The translations under genes were made by a program, and so were the position numbers. This document shows, piece after piece, positions 28,511 to 37,389 of a DNA stretch of 64,000 bases (positions are counted from its first letter, which is position 1; each line of letters begins with the position of its first letter). A model generated the notes under the pieces. The model had not been told where the DNA came from. It did no database searches and saw only the letters and a list, made by a program, of their open reading frames with translations. Source of the DNA: Psychroflexus gondwanensis ACAM 44 (GTDB lineage: Bacteria > Bacteroidota > Bacteroidia > Flavobacteriales > Flavobacteriaceae); assembly GCF_000355905.1 (NCBI RefSeq), contig NZ_APLF01000004.1:248001-312000 (forward strand), in the 5' to 3' direction.

Positions 28511-29968
28511 ATGAGTAAATCGATTGCAGTCATTGGATCTGGCTTTTCGTCGCTAGCTGCCGCTTGCTATTTGGCAAAAAATGGGCATGAGGTTCAACTT
28601 TTTGAAAAAAATGATAGCTTGGGTGGTAGAGCCCGTCGTTTTAAAGAAAAAGGATTTACTTTTGACATGGGTCCTTCTTGGTATTGGATGCCTGATGTTT
28701 TTGAAAGATTTTTTGCAGATTTTGATAAAAAACCATCCGACTATTATGAATTGGATAAGCTCGATCCAGGTTACCAAGTCATTTTTGAAGGAGGAGAAAC
28801 TATCGAAATTGGAGATAGTTTAGATAAGATTTATAAAATCTTCGACCAAGAAGAAGAAAATGGCGCCAAGAAACTAAAGAAGTTTATAGACCATGCTCGT
28901 AAAAATTACGACATCGCTATTAAAGATTTAGTCTATAAACCAGGTGTTTCTCCACTTGAGTTGGTGACCCCAAAAACAGTGACCAAACTTGGAGAATTTT
29001 TTAGCACCGTCGATAAGGATGTGGAAAAGGTTTTTAAAAACGAAAAGCTAAAACAGATTCTAAAGTTCCCCGTATTATTTTTAGGAGCTAAGCCAAGTGA
29101 AACGCCTTCTTTTTATAATTTCATGAATTATGCAGATTTTGGTTTAGGGACATGGCATCCCAAAGGAGGATTCCATGAAGTCATTGCTGCTATTGCAAAT
29201 TTGGCAAAATCTCTTGGAGTAGAATTACACACCAATGCCAACATCGAAAAAATTAATGTTGAAAATCATACTGCCAAAAGCTTGAAGGTGAATGGTGAGA
29301 TTAAAACCTTTGATATCATTTTATCCGGGGCAGATTATCACCATACAGAAACCCTTCTAGACGAAAAGCATCGTCAATATTCAGAATCCTACTGGGATAA
29401 AAAAGTCTTTGCGCCTTCCTCTTTATTGTTTTATTTAGGTTTCGATAAGAAATTGGAAAACGTCAAGCATCACAATTTGTTTTTTGATGTGGACTTCGAG
29501 GCACATGCCCAAGATATTTATACCACACCCCAGTGGCCTAAAGATCCATTGTTCTACGCTAATTTCACGTCTATAACAGATCCTGGAACAGCACCTAAAG
29601 GCCAAGAAAATGGGTTCTTTTTAGTCCCTATTGCCCCAGGAATTGAAGACACAGAGGAATTGAGGGAGGAATATTTTAACAAAATTATTACAAGGTTTGA
29701 AACGCTAACAAATCAAAGTGTTAGAAAAAATATTATATTTAAAAAATCCTTTTGTGTAAATGATTTTGTTGAAGATTACAATTCGTATAAAGGCAATGCT
29801 TATGGAATGGCAAATACTTTATTACAAACGGCTTTTTTGAGACCAAAATTAAAAAGCAAGAAAGTGAAGAATCTATTTTTTACAGGACAACTTACTGTCC
29901 CTGGACCTGGTGTTCCACCCGCATTAATTTCGGGTAAATTGGTGTCCGAATTAATTGAGAAAAATTAA
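28511..29968 (+). CDS. crtI: Phytoene desaturase CrtI
   Basis: This 485-aa FAD-dependent desaturase converts phytoene to lycopene. It has an N-terminal dinucleotide fold VIGSGFSSLAAACYLAKNG, FEKNDSLGGRARRF and DMGPSWYWMPDVF. The C-terminal signature FFTGQLTVPGPGVPPALISG is typical of CrtI. It begins 1 bp after the regulator stop, so the regulator gene leads the operon. Confidence 0.95.
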   Translation: MSKSIAVIGSGFSSLAAACYLAKNGHEVQLFEKNDSLGGRARRFKEKGFTFDMGPSWYWMPDVFERFFADFDKKPSDYYELDKLDPGYQVIFEGGETIEIGDSLDKIYKIFDQEEENGAKKLKKFIDHARKNYDIAIKDLVYKPGVSPLELVTPKTVTKLGEFFSTVDKDVEKVFKNEKLKQILKFPVLFLGAKPSETPSFYNFMNYADFGLGTWHPKGGFHEVIAAIANLAKSLGVELHTNANIEKINVENHTAKSLKVNGEIKTFDIILSGADYHHTETLLDEKHRQYSESYWDKKVFAPSSLLFYLGFDKKLENVKHHNLFFDVDFEAHAQDIYTTPQWPKDPLFYANFTSITDPGTAPKGQENGFFLVPIAPGIEDTEELREEYFNKIITRFETLTNQSVRKNIIFKKSFCVNDFVEDYNSYKGNAYGMANTLLQTAFLRPKLKSKKVKNLFFTGQLTVPGPGVPPALISGKLVSELIEKN

Positions 29969-29972
29969 AGTA

Positions 29973-30812
29973 ATGAAATCATTGTTTGACACTGTATCGA
30001 GAGAATGTAGCAAGATGGTCACCCATTCTTACAGCACCTCTTTTTCTATTGCCACTAAACTCTTAGCCCCGTCTATTCGGCAAGATATTTACAATATTTA
30101 TGGGTTTGTAAGATTTGCAGACGAAATCGTAGATACTTTTCATGACTACGATAAGTCTATTTTATTTAAAAGGTTTCAGGAAGATATGTACAATGCCGTT
30201 GAGCATAAAATAAGTTTAAATCCAATATTAAACAGCTTTCAAGAAACCGTTCATAAATATAATATAGATGCTCATCTTTACGAATCCTTTATGGATAGTA
30301 TGGAAAAAGATTTACATAAATCCAATTATCTTACCCAAGAGGAATATGAAGCTTACATCTATGGAAGCGCAGACGTTGTTGGATTGATGTGTTTAAAGGT
30401 ATTTGTAAAAGGCGATCTTGAAATGTATGAAAATCTCAAAGAAGATGCGATGAGATTGGGTTCTGCGTTTCAAAAAGTGAATTTTCTAAGAGATTTAAAA
30501 GCAGATTGTGAAGATTTAGAAAGATCGTATTTTCCAGATGCAGACTTAAACCGTCTGGATGAAACTACTAAAGCTTCTATCATTTCAGAGATAGATGCAG
30601 ATTTTCAAGCAGGCTTAAGAGGGATTTCAATGTTACCTGTAGAGGCTAAACTTGGAGTCTATACCGCTTATATTTATTATTCGAAATTACTTCAGAAGTT
30701 AAAAAATACACCTTCGCTTGAAATTAAAAACAGGCGAATAAGAGTACCAAACTACCAAAAGGCGAGTTTACTAGCAAAATCTTACATTTCATGTAGGTTT
30801 AATTTAGTTTAA
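29973..30812 (+). CDS. crtB: Phytoene synthase CrtB
   Basis: This enzyme condenses two geranylgeranyl diphosphates to phytoene. The chosen ATG (29973) gives MKSLFDTVSRECSK, about 279 aa; an upstream in-frame start at 29955 overlapping crtI would add six residues. Both Asp-rich motifs are visible: FADEIVDTFHDYD and FLRDLKADCEDLERSYFPD. The diphosphate substrate must be made elsewhere, as crtE is not in the window. Confidence 0.95.
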   Translation: MKSLFDTVSRECSKMVTHSYSTSFSIATKLLAPSIRQDIYNIYGFVRFADEIVDTFHDYDKSILFKRFQEDMYNAVEHKISLNPILNSFQETVHKYNIDAHLYESFMDSMEKDLHKSNYLTQEEYEAYIYGSADVVGLMCLKVFVKGDLEMYENLKEDAMRLGSAFQKVNFLRDLKADCEDLERSYFPDADLNRLDETTKASIISEIDADFQAGLRGISMLPVEAKLGVYTAYIYYSKLLQKLKNTPSLEIKNRRIRVPNYQKASLLAKSYISCRFNLV

Positions 30813-30816
30813 GATT

Positions 30817-31263
30817 ATGGAGATATTGATTTGGATAGTTGTTTTTATAACAACCTTTTTATTAATGGAATTTATGGCGTGGTTTACCCACAAATACGTC
30901 ATGCATGGTTTTTTATGGATGTTACACAAAGATCACCATCTTAAAGACCATAAGAGTTGGTGGGAACGCAACGATTTATTCTTTGTGTTTTACGCTGTTG
31001 TAAGCATGTACTTTTTTATGATCGCACAATTTCAATTTGCGGTTGCTATTGGAGCAGGGATTGCAGGCTACGGCCTAGCTTATTTTCTTGTTCACGATAT
31101 CTTTATTCACCAACGGTTCAAATTATTCAGAAAAGCAGATCACTGGTATGCTAAAGGTATACGCCGTGCCCATAAAATTCACCATAAACATTTGGGGAAA
31201 GAAGAAAGTGAATGTTTTGGAATGCTTATTCCACCTCTACGGTTCCTCAAAAACAAAAAGTAA
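30817..31263 (+). CDS. crtZ: Beta-carotene 3-hydroxylase CrtZ
   Basis: This 148-aa membrane di-iron hydroxylase of the fatty-acid-hydroxylase superfamily has histidine clusters HKYVMH, HKDHHL, HDIFIHQR and HKIHHKH. It adds 3-OH to the beta-ionone ring. It is located 4 bp after crtB and directly abuts the CrtD-like gene. Confidence 0.93.
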   Translation: MEILIWIVVFITTFLLMEFMAWFTHKYVMHGFLWMLHKDHHLKDHKSWWERNDLFFVFYAVVSMYFFMIAQFQFAVAIGAGIAGYGLAYFLVHDIFIHQRFKLFRKADHWYAKGIRRAHKIHHKHLGKEESECFGMLIPPLRFLKNKK

Positions 31264-32736
31264 ATGAAGTCAAATGCTGCCATTATAGGTTCTGGTATAG
31301 CTGGAATCGCTTCTGCTTTGCGCTTAAAAGCTAAGGGTTATGAGGTCGATATATTTGAGCAAAATGACTATACAGGAGGCAAACTTCATAGTATCACCAG
31401 AGGAAATTATCGCTTCGATTACGGTCCTTCTCTATTTACGATGCCTCACCTTGTAGATGAATTGTTTGGATTGTTCGATATCGATCCCAAAGACTACTTT
31501 CAATACAAAAGAAAAGAGACCATCTGTAATTACTTCTGGGAGGATGGAAAACGCTTTCAAGTGAATGCGGATACCAAAACCTTTATCAAAGAAGCTGCTG
31601 AAAGTTTTGACGAATCTGAAAAACATTTAGAAGACTATCTAAAAAGTACGAAAACCAAATACGATCTAACTTCCAAATTATTTTTGGAGAAATCGCTTCA
31701 TAAATTCGACACCTACCTGTCTAAAGATACCTTAAAGGCTGTTTTTAATATAGGCAAATTACATCTGGACAGCAGCTTAAATGAGGTGAACGAAAAGTAT
31801 TTTGACCATCCTAAGCTTATCCAACTTTTTAACAGGTTTGCAACCTATAATGGATCCACTCCTTATAAAACACCAGGAATCATGTCTATGATTCCCCATC
31901 TTGAGATGAACTATGGGACATTTGTTCCCAAACATGGGATGCATGATATTTCACAAAGTCTTACTCAGCTCGCTAAAAATGTCGGAATCTCCATACATCT
32001 GAACCAAAAGGTAGATGAAATCGTTTATGAAAACAATACAGCAAAGGCTTTAAAAATAAACGGAGACGACCAAGCTTTCGATCTTATCGTCTGTAATATG
32101 GATGTGTATTCCGCTTACAACACTCTTCTCAAAAAAGTAAAAGCTCCAAAAAAGACCTTGAGTCAAGAGCGCTCGAGTTCTGCTTTAATTTTTTATTGGG
32201 GAATCAACAAAACATTTGAGGAACTAGACTTACACAATATTTTATTTACAGAAGATTACGAAAAGGAATTTGATCACTTGTTTAATAAAAAATACTTTGC
32301 AGACGACCCTACCGTGTATATCAACATCTCTTCTAAGGAGGTGAAAGAAGATGCACAGGAAGGTCATGAAAACTGGTTTGTAATGGTTAATGCCCCTACC
32401 AATTGTGGCCAAGATTGGACTGCCCAAACCACTTATATCAGGGAGAAAGTTATCGCTAAAATCAATAAATGCCTAGGCTCCAAAATAGAAAACTACATTG
32501 AAGTTGAACACGTCGTCACTCCAAAGGATATCGAGTTTGCAACCTCATCGTTCCAAGGCTCTTTGTATGGAACGTCCAGTAATAATAAATTCGCAGCTTT
32601 TCTAAGACATCCAAACTTCAGTTCAAAGCTAAAAAACTTATACTTTTGTGGAGGAAGTGTGCACCCTGGGGGAGGAATTCCTTTATGTTTGCTCTCTGCC
32701 AAAATTGTTTCAGATTTAGTTCCACAACCCCAATAA
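31264..32736 (+). CDS. crtD: CrtD-like carotenoid 3,4-desaturase (CrtI family)
   Basis: This is a second CrtI-superfamily protein (490 aa) with AIIGSGIAGIASALRLKAKG and the C-terminal CGGSVHPGGGIPLCLLSAKI. It differs from the first CrtI (HPGGGIPL instead of VPGPGVPP), a pattern seen in CrtD-type 1-hydroxycarotenoid 3,4-desaturases. Its place just before a CruF-like hydratase supports that role in saproxanthin/myxol-type synthesis. Other CrtI-family functions cannot be excluded from sequence alone. Confidence 0.8.
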   Translation: MKSNAAIIGSGIAGIASALRLKAKGYEVDIFEQNDYTGGKLHSITRGNYRFDYGPSLFTMPHLVDELFGLFDIDPKDYFQYKRKETICNYFWEDGKRFQVNADTKTFIKEAAESFDESEKHLEDYLKSTKTKYDLTSKLFLEKSLHKFDTYLSKDTLKAVFNIGKLHLDSSLNEVNEKYFDHPKLIQLFNRFATYNGSTPYKTPGIMSMIPHLEMNYGTFVPKHGMHDISQSLTQLAKNVGISIHLNQKVDEIVYENNTAKALKINGDDQAFDLIVCNMDVYSAYNTLLKKVKAPKKTLSQERSSSALIFYWGINKTFEELDLHNILFTEDYEKEFDHLFNKKYFADDPTVYINISSKEVKEDAQEGHENWFVMVNAPTNCGQDWTAQTTYIREKVIAKINKCLGSKIENYIEVEHVVTPKDIEFATSSFQGSLYGTSSNNKFAAFLRHPNFSSKLKNLYFCGGSVHPGGGIPLCLLSAKIVSDLVPQPQ

Positions 32737-33381
32737 ATGAAGAGTTTACCTCAGCAACAGTCTTATTTATACATAGCCATCGGCATTCTATGGCTTTTCC
32801 ATGTTTCAGGTATAATTGGCATTAGCATAGGGTATCAGGACTGGTTCGCCAGTAGAACTGGTCTCAACTTGGTGATAATGTTTATAGCCTTAATTGCTTT
32901 CTACCCTTTGGATTCCATCAAAAAGTGGGGTTTATTTTTTTTGTTCGGCTTCCTAGGGATTTTGGTAGAATACCTAGGAGTAACTTTTGGTCTTTTCTTT
33001 GGGGACTATGCCTATGGTAATAATTTTGGTCCTAAGATTCTTGGAGTGCCCCTGCTTATTGGAGTGAATTGGGCTATGCTCACTTTTATTTGTGGCTCGA
33101 TTGCCAATAAGTTATCAGACAGTGTATTTCTCAAATCTCTCCTAGGCACCTTTATGATGCTTTTGCTGGATTTGTTTATGGAAAAGGTCGCTCCTATTTT
33201 TGATTTTTGGGAATTTACAGGAGGCTATGCCCCTATAGATAATTATATTGCTTGGGGAGTAATCTCCTTTATTTTTCATCTTATTTTTCATCTATTCAAA
33301 GTCAAAGGCAACTTTTTGATTTCGTTTCACTTATATATGGTTCAACTCGTCTTTTTTATCTATTTCTATGTCTACTTTTAA
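32737..33381 (+). CDS. cruF: CruF-like carotenoid 1,2-hydratase (DUF422)
   Basis: This 214-aa protein has six to seven transmembrane helices of the carotenoid biosynthesis protein family (DUF422). Family-type motifs are EYLGVTFGLFFGDYAYG and LGVPLLIGVNWAML. CruF hydrates the psi end of monocyclic carotenes to a 1'-hydroxy group. It directly abuts crtD, and its end overlaps crtY by 14 bp. Confidence 0.85.
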   Translation: MKSLPQQQSYLYIAIGILWLFHVSGIIGISIGYQDWFASRTGLNLVIMFIALIAFYPLDSIKKWGLFFLFGFLGILVEYLGVTFGLFFGDYAYGNNFGPKILGVPLLIGVNWAMLTFICGSIANKLSDSVFLKSLLGTFMMLLLDLFMEKVAPIFDFWEFTGGYAPIDNYIAWGVISFIFHLIFHLFKVKGNFLISFHLYMVQLVFFIYFYVYF

Positions 33382-34528
33382 TTATCATTACATCATCATA
33401 GGAGCTGGAGCGGCTGGGTTAAACCTGGCTTTAGCTATGAATGAAGATGCTTTTTTTAAGGACAAGAAGATTCTGATTTTAGACAAGGACAAAAAAACTG
33501 AAAACGACAGAACTTGGAGTTTTTGGGAAAAAGGGAATGGCAAGTGGGATCACATCGTTTCTAAAACATGGAAGAAATCTATCGTTACTGCCAAAGGTGA
33601 AGACATCAATTTTGATTTAAAAAAGTACACCTACAAAATGTTGAGGTCAGCAGATTTTTATCAATTTGCCAAAACAGAACTTGACTCTTCCAATATAGAG
33701 TGGAAAACAGAAGACGTCCAAAAGGTAGTTCAAAACCAAGATAAAGCTATAGTGACAACTCCTGAGAGCGATTACACAGCCGATTTTGTATTTGACAGTA
33801 GGATTCCATCACTTTATGCTTTAGACCATCCAGACTCTCTTAATATCGCTCAGCATTTTAAAGGATGGATTATCGAAACTGAGGAAGAAGTCTTTGATGA
33901 TACTCAATTTACGATGATGGATTATAGCATCAAAGATGGTGAAACCACTAGCTTCACATATGTTCTCCCCTTATCTCCCACTAAAGCACTGGTTGAGTTT
34001 ACGTATTTCAGTCCAGACCTAGTGAGTGAAGCCACTTACGATCACTATTTAAAAAGATATATTTCTGAAAAGTTAGAGCAGGAGAATTATAAGATCTTAG
34101 AGACTGAAAAAGGCGTGATCCCGATGACCAATTTTCCCTTCGAAGATTTTAATCAAAAGCACATTATCAAAATTGGTACAGCAGGGGGCTGGGTTAAAGC
34201 TTCTTCTGGGTATTCCTTCAAAAACTGCGAGAAGAAAAGTAAGAAAATCATCAAGTTCTTGAAATCAAATCCTGACTATTATCGCAACTCCTCCCCTACC
34301 AAATTTAAGCATTACGATAAAATTTTCTTAGAGGTGCTCAGCAAAGAGAATCATTTTGGTGAGGAGCTCTTTTATCGCATGTATAAAAACAATTCTATAA
34401 GAACGATCTTTAGATTTTTGGACGAAAAGTCGCTGTTTTCTGAAGATTTAAAAATCATTCTGAATTTGAGTTCTAAACCCTTTATCAAAGCGTTTTTAAG
34501 ACACGTTAAAAGCGGACTTAAAACTTAA
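33368..34528 (+). CDS. crtY: Lycopene beta-cyclase CrtY
   Basis: This 386-aa flavoprotein forms beta-ionone rings. It has IIIGAGAAGLNLALAM and the diagnostic NDRTWSFWEKG. Later GTAGGWVKASSGYSF is also family-like. It overlaps cruF by 14 bp at its start and the convergent CrtA-like gene by 4 bp at its end. It is the last gene of the plus-strand carotenoid operon. Confidence 0.93.
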   Translation: MSTFNYHYIIIGAGAAGLNLALAMNEDAFFKDKKILILDKDKKTENDRTWSFWEKGNGKWDHIVSKTWKKSIVTAKGEDINFDLKKYTYKMLRSADFYQFAKTELDSSNIEWKTEDVQKVVQNQDKAIVTTPESDYTADFVFDSRIPSLYALDHPDSLNIAQHFKGWIIETEEEVFDDTQFTMMDYSIKDGETTSFTYVLPLSPTKALVEFTYFSPDLVSEATYDHYLKRYISEKLEQENYKILETEKGVIPMTNFPFEDFNQKHIIKIGTAGGWVKASSGYSFKNCEKKSKKIIKFLKSNPDYYRNSSPTKFKHYDKIFLEVLSKENHFGEELFYRMYKNNSIRTIFRFLDEKSLFSEDLKIILNLSSKPFIKAFLRHVKSGLKT

Positions 34529-35211
34529 TGCCCTTTCAAAGTGACCTTTTTCTGAATGCGAAATCTAGAAAATAGTTCCTCGCTGTACCAGTCCAATTCT
34601 CTTGTTTTTTGGATGGCCTTAATATGTTCTCTGCTTTGATAAGCGTAAGCTTGAAGGCTTTCTAAATCTTTCCAAACGCTAAAAGTGGCCATTTCCACAA
34701 AAGGAAGTTCACCAAAACCTTTAGTATAGATCAACCCTTTAGCATTTTCCAAGGGTTTTTGAGATTCTGGAACATATTTCCAGAACTTCAAAAGCATTTT
34801 AGTCTTAATACTGGCTCGGGTAATAACCGCAATTTCAGAATCTGGCTCCATCTCTTTTGCATTTACTGTAGATTCAAAAGGGTTTTTAGCATTCCATAAG
34901 CCTCTGGCTTGTATGCTTTCCAAATAATAAACCTGCATCTTATCTGCGTGACTTTGATAGACTTTACTGAGCTTATGAGTTTCAAAAAAAGTTTGTGCAG
35001 CATCTTCCGACTCCCACACTTGCAAAACCGAATACACACTCCAATCTGGAAAAGGATTGAAATGATCTTTACCGCTTCCCATAAGCTTATAAAAACTAAG
35101 CCCTTTTACAGATTTCATATAGTTATGCCCAAACTGCATCATGGACAACGCCCAAAATTTATTAGAAAATCCTTTATAGTTTAAGACAGTAAGGGTGGTG
35201 ATTTGGGACAT
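34525..35211 (-). CDS. CrtA-family (spheroidene monooxygenase-like) oxygenase
   Basis: This ~228-aa protein has the CrtA family pattern: SFYKLMGSGKD, FNPFPDWSVYSVLQVW and, later, ELPFVEMATFSVW. I chose ATG 35211 (MSQITTLTVL); a start at 35229 would add six residues. In flavobacteria CrtA homologues near these genes have been linked to carotenoid 2-hydroxylation (saproxanthin to myxol); this is from memory and unverified for this protein. It is transcribed toward crtY with a 4-bp overlap, separate from the main operon. Confidence 0.82.
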   Translation of the reverse strand: MSQITTLTVLNYKGFSNKFWALSMMQFGHNYMKSVKGLSFYKLMGSGKDHFNPFPDWSVYSVLQVWESEDAAQTFFETHKLSKVYQSHADKMQVYYLESIQARGLWNAKNPFESTVNAKEMEPDSEIAVITRASIKTKMLLKFWKYVPESQKPLENAKGLIYTKGFGELPFVEMATFSVWKDLESLQAYAYQSREHIKAIQKTRELDWYSEELFSRFRIQKKVTLKGH

Positions 35212-35230
35212 AGTTTTGTATAAAAACAAA

Positions 35231-35266
35231 GATGAAAACTATTTTGTACTAAACATAGTTTTCATC
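35231..35266 (-). terminator. Inverted repeat, probable terminator of the S9 peptidase transcript
   Basis: A perfect 12-bp inverted repeat (35231-35242 and 35255-35266, 12-nt loop) is followed on the minus strand by TTTGTTTTTATA. It lies between the S9 peptidase stop and the CrtA-like start, so it would insulate the two genes. Confidence 0.55.
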
Positions 35267-35327
35267 TCTATTTTATTAAATCTTAAACATAAGTGGATAA
35301 CCTGAATTGAAATTCAGAGATGTGCTA

Positions 35328-37373
35328 TTAGTCTTTATGCTTATCGAACCAACTGGTGATGTATCCTACTTTCCTAAATAAGTTACTGGGTTTCCCTGCG
35401 ATGCCATGACCAGAGCCTGCAATACGAACCATAACGGCTTCTACTCCTTGTAATTTTAAGGCGGCATAATATTGTTCGGTCTCACTCATTGGCGTTCTAT
35501 AGTCTTGTTGGCCTGTTAGAAGCATGGTTGGGGTTTTGACATTTCCAACCAAAGAAATCGGTGAAAATTTCAAATACTCGTCTGGGGTTTCCCAAGGTTT
35601 ATTTTTGAACCAGTACTTGGCAAAAAATGGAGAACCATCTGCCGTCAAGACAAAACTGTACCAATTGATAACTGGCTTTGCCACTACAGAAGCTTTAAAT
35701 CTATCGGTTTTTCCAATAGACCAAGCGGTAAGGACTCCTCCTCCACTTCCTCCAGTAATATAGAGTTGGTCGGTATTGATATAACCTTGATCGACCACAT
35801 AATCTGTCGCATCCATCAAATCGTTGTAATCTTCACTTGGATAATTGTGATTGATGTAAGCTGCAAAGTCTTCTCCATAACTTGTACTTCCTCTAGGATT
35901 GGTATACACCACAACATATCCTCTACTCGCCATAAACTGCAATTCTGGTGAAAATCGAGAACCATAATTGGTATACGGACCACCGTGGATTTCAAGAATC
36001 ATAGGATAGGTCTTGGAAGGATCAAAATTGGGAGGCGTGAGAATCCAGCCTTGTACTTTAAAATCATCCACTGAAGATTCTACCCAAAACTCCTCGACCT
36101 TTCCTGTTTTTTTAGACTTTAGAAGGTTGGCATTCAAATTTGTGAGACGTTTGGTCTCTCTACTGGATTTTCGAGAAACAACAGCCAATTCTGCAGGCGT
36201 AGAAGTGGTTACATGAGAAAAGGCCAACTTTCCTTTATTGGAGACCGAATATGTGCCGCCACCATACGGACGACCAATACTTGGAGACCCTAAGTTTTCT
36301 GCAACTGTAGAGACCTCACCGTTCAGGTTGATTTGTCCAACTTTGCTGTTGCCTTCTTCATCGTATCGAAAATAAATAGACTTACCATCTTTGGCCCAAG
36401 TGATCGAAGATATGTCTTGTGCAAAGCCTTTGGACAAGATTTCTAATTCAGTTCCATCTCTAGACATCAGATATAGCTTGGTGAGTTGGTAACCCACAAA
36501 TTTGTCGTCGAATCCTGTATAAGCGATATACTCACCATCAGGTGAAACTTTTGGAGAATAAAACGGTCCTCTTGTGCTGGTCAATTGTTTACTTACTCCT
36601 GTTTCAATGTGCTGTTCAAAAATTTGTTCATTGTTTGGATCTATATCAGCATCTTCAGACTTATCCACCGTGTATAAAATGTGTTTCCCATCTGGAGTCC
36701 AAGTAGGTGAACCAAATTGATGAGAACCCGAAGTTAGTTGTCGAGCCGTTCCGCCTTCAGCAGAAATCACAAAAATATGACTGTACCCGTCTTGCACGTA
36801 GCCTCCACCATCTCTTCTGTATACCGCTTTATCTATCACGTCTGCTCCTTTTTCCCATTCAGCACCTTTAGGAGCAGTAGGAATTTTAGGCTGAATTGCC
36901 TTAGATGATTCCGGAACAAATTTGCTAAATAAGAGTTGTGTTCCATCGGGAGACCAACTAATATTCGATGGACTTTCAGTAAAATTCGTCAATGCTGCCG
37001 TGGTCTTGGACTCTACCCAATAGACATAGAGTTGGTTAGACCCGTCCTGATTGGAGGTAAAGGCAAACTTATCGCCTTGCGGAGACCAGGTGACATTACC
37101 ATGGTATTTGGTCCCAGAGGTGATAGGATAGTGAATTTCACCATCAAAAGATATTTGCCATAAGTTGACCAAGCGGCTATCGGTCATCACATCAAATTGA
37201 TGTCTTTCGTAAATAATCGTTTCCCCATCTGGAGAAATCTCTGGATTACCGACCATTTGCAAATCAAATAGATCCATATAATCAAAAAAGTCTTCAGAAA
37301 CTTGAGCTTTCAGTTGGGTGGTAGCTACCAAAAAGAAAGCAAGGATATAACTGCTTAAACGTAATATAGTCAT
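35328..37373 (-). CDS. S9 family peptidase (acylaminoacyl/dipeptidyl peptidase-like)
   Basis: This ~681-aa exported serine peptidase starts at ATG 37373 with signal peptide MTILRLSSYILAFFLVATTQ-LKAQ; a longer frame starts upstream inside the amidase gene. WD40-like/PD40 beta-propeller repeats (NISWSPDGTQ, TPDGKHIL, VSPDGEYIA) fill the first ~400 residues. The alpha/beta-hydrolase domain has GGSGGGV (Ser), LLTGQQDYRTP (Asp) and IAGSGHGIAG (His). It is probably co-transcribed with the amidase. Confidence 0.9.
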   Translation of the reverse strand: MTILRLSSYILAFFLVATTQLKAQVSEDFFDYMDLFDLQMVGNPEISPDGETIIYERHQFDVMTDSRLVNLWQISFDGEIHYPITSGTKYHGNVTWSPQGDKFAFTSNQDGSNQLYVYWVESKTTAALTNFTESPSNISWSPDGTQLLFSKFVPESSKAIQPKIPTAPKGAEWEKGADVIDKAVYRRDGGGYVQDGYSHIFVISAEGGTARQLTSGSHQFGSPTWTPDGKHILYTVDKSEDADIDPNNEQIFEQHIETGVSKQLTSTRGPFYSPKVSPDGEYIAYTGFDDKFVGYQLTKLYLMSRDGTELEILSKGFAQDISSITWAKDGKSIYFRYDEEGNSKVGQINLNGEVSTVAENLGSPSIGRPYGGGTYSVSNKGKLAFSHVTTSTPAELAVVSRKSSRETKRLTNLNANLLKSKKTGKVEEFWVESSVDDFKVQGWILTPPNFDPSKTYPMILEIHGGPYTNYGSRFSPELQFMASRGYVVVYTNPRGSTSYGEDFAAYINHNYPSEDYNDLMDATDYVVDQGYINTDQLYITGGSGGGVLTAWSIGKTDRFKASVVAKPVINWYSFVLTADGSPFFAKYWFKNKPWETPDEYLKFSPISLVGNVKTPTMLLTGQQDYRTPMSETEQYYAALKLQGVEAVMVRIAGSGHGIAGKPSNLFRKVGYITSWFDKHKD

Positions 37374-37389
37374 AGGTTTAGGTTTAGGT

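Noticed and set aside
35291-35299. DnaA-box-like AGTGGATAA
   Set aside because: A single site with one mismatch in a random intergenic position.
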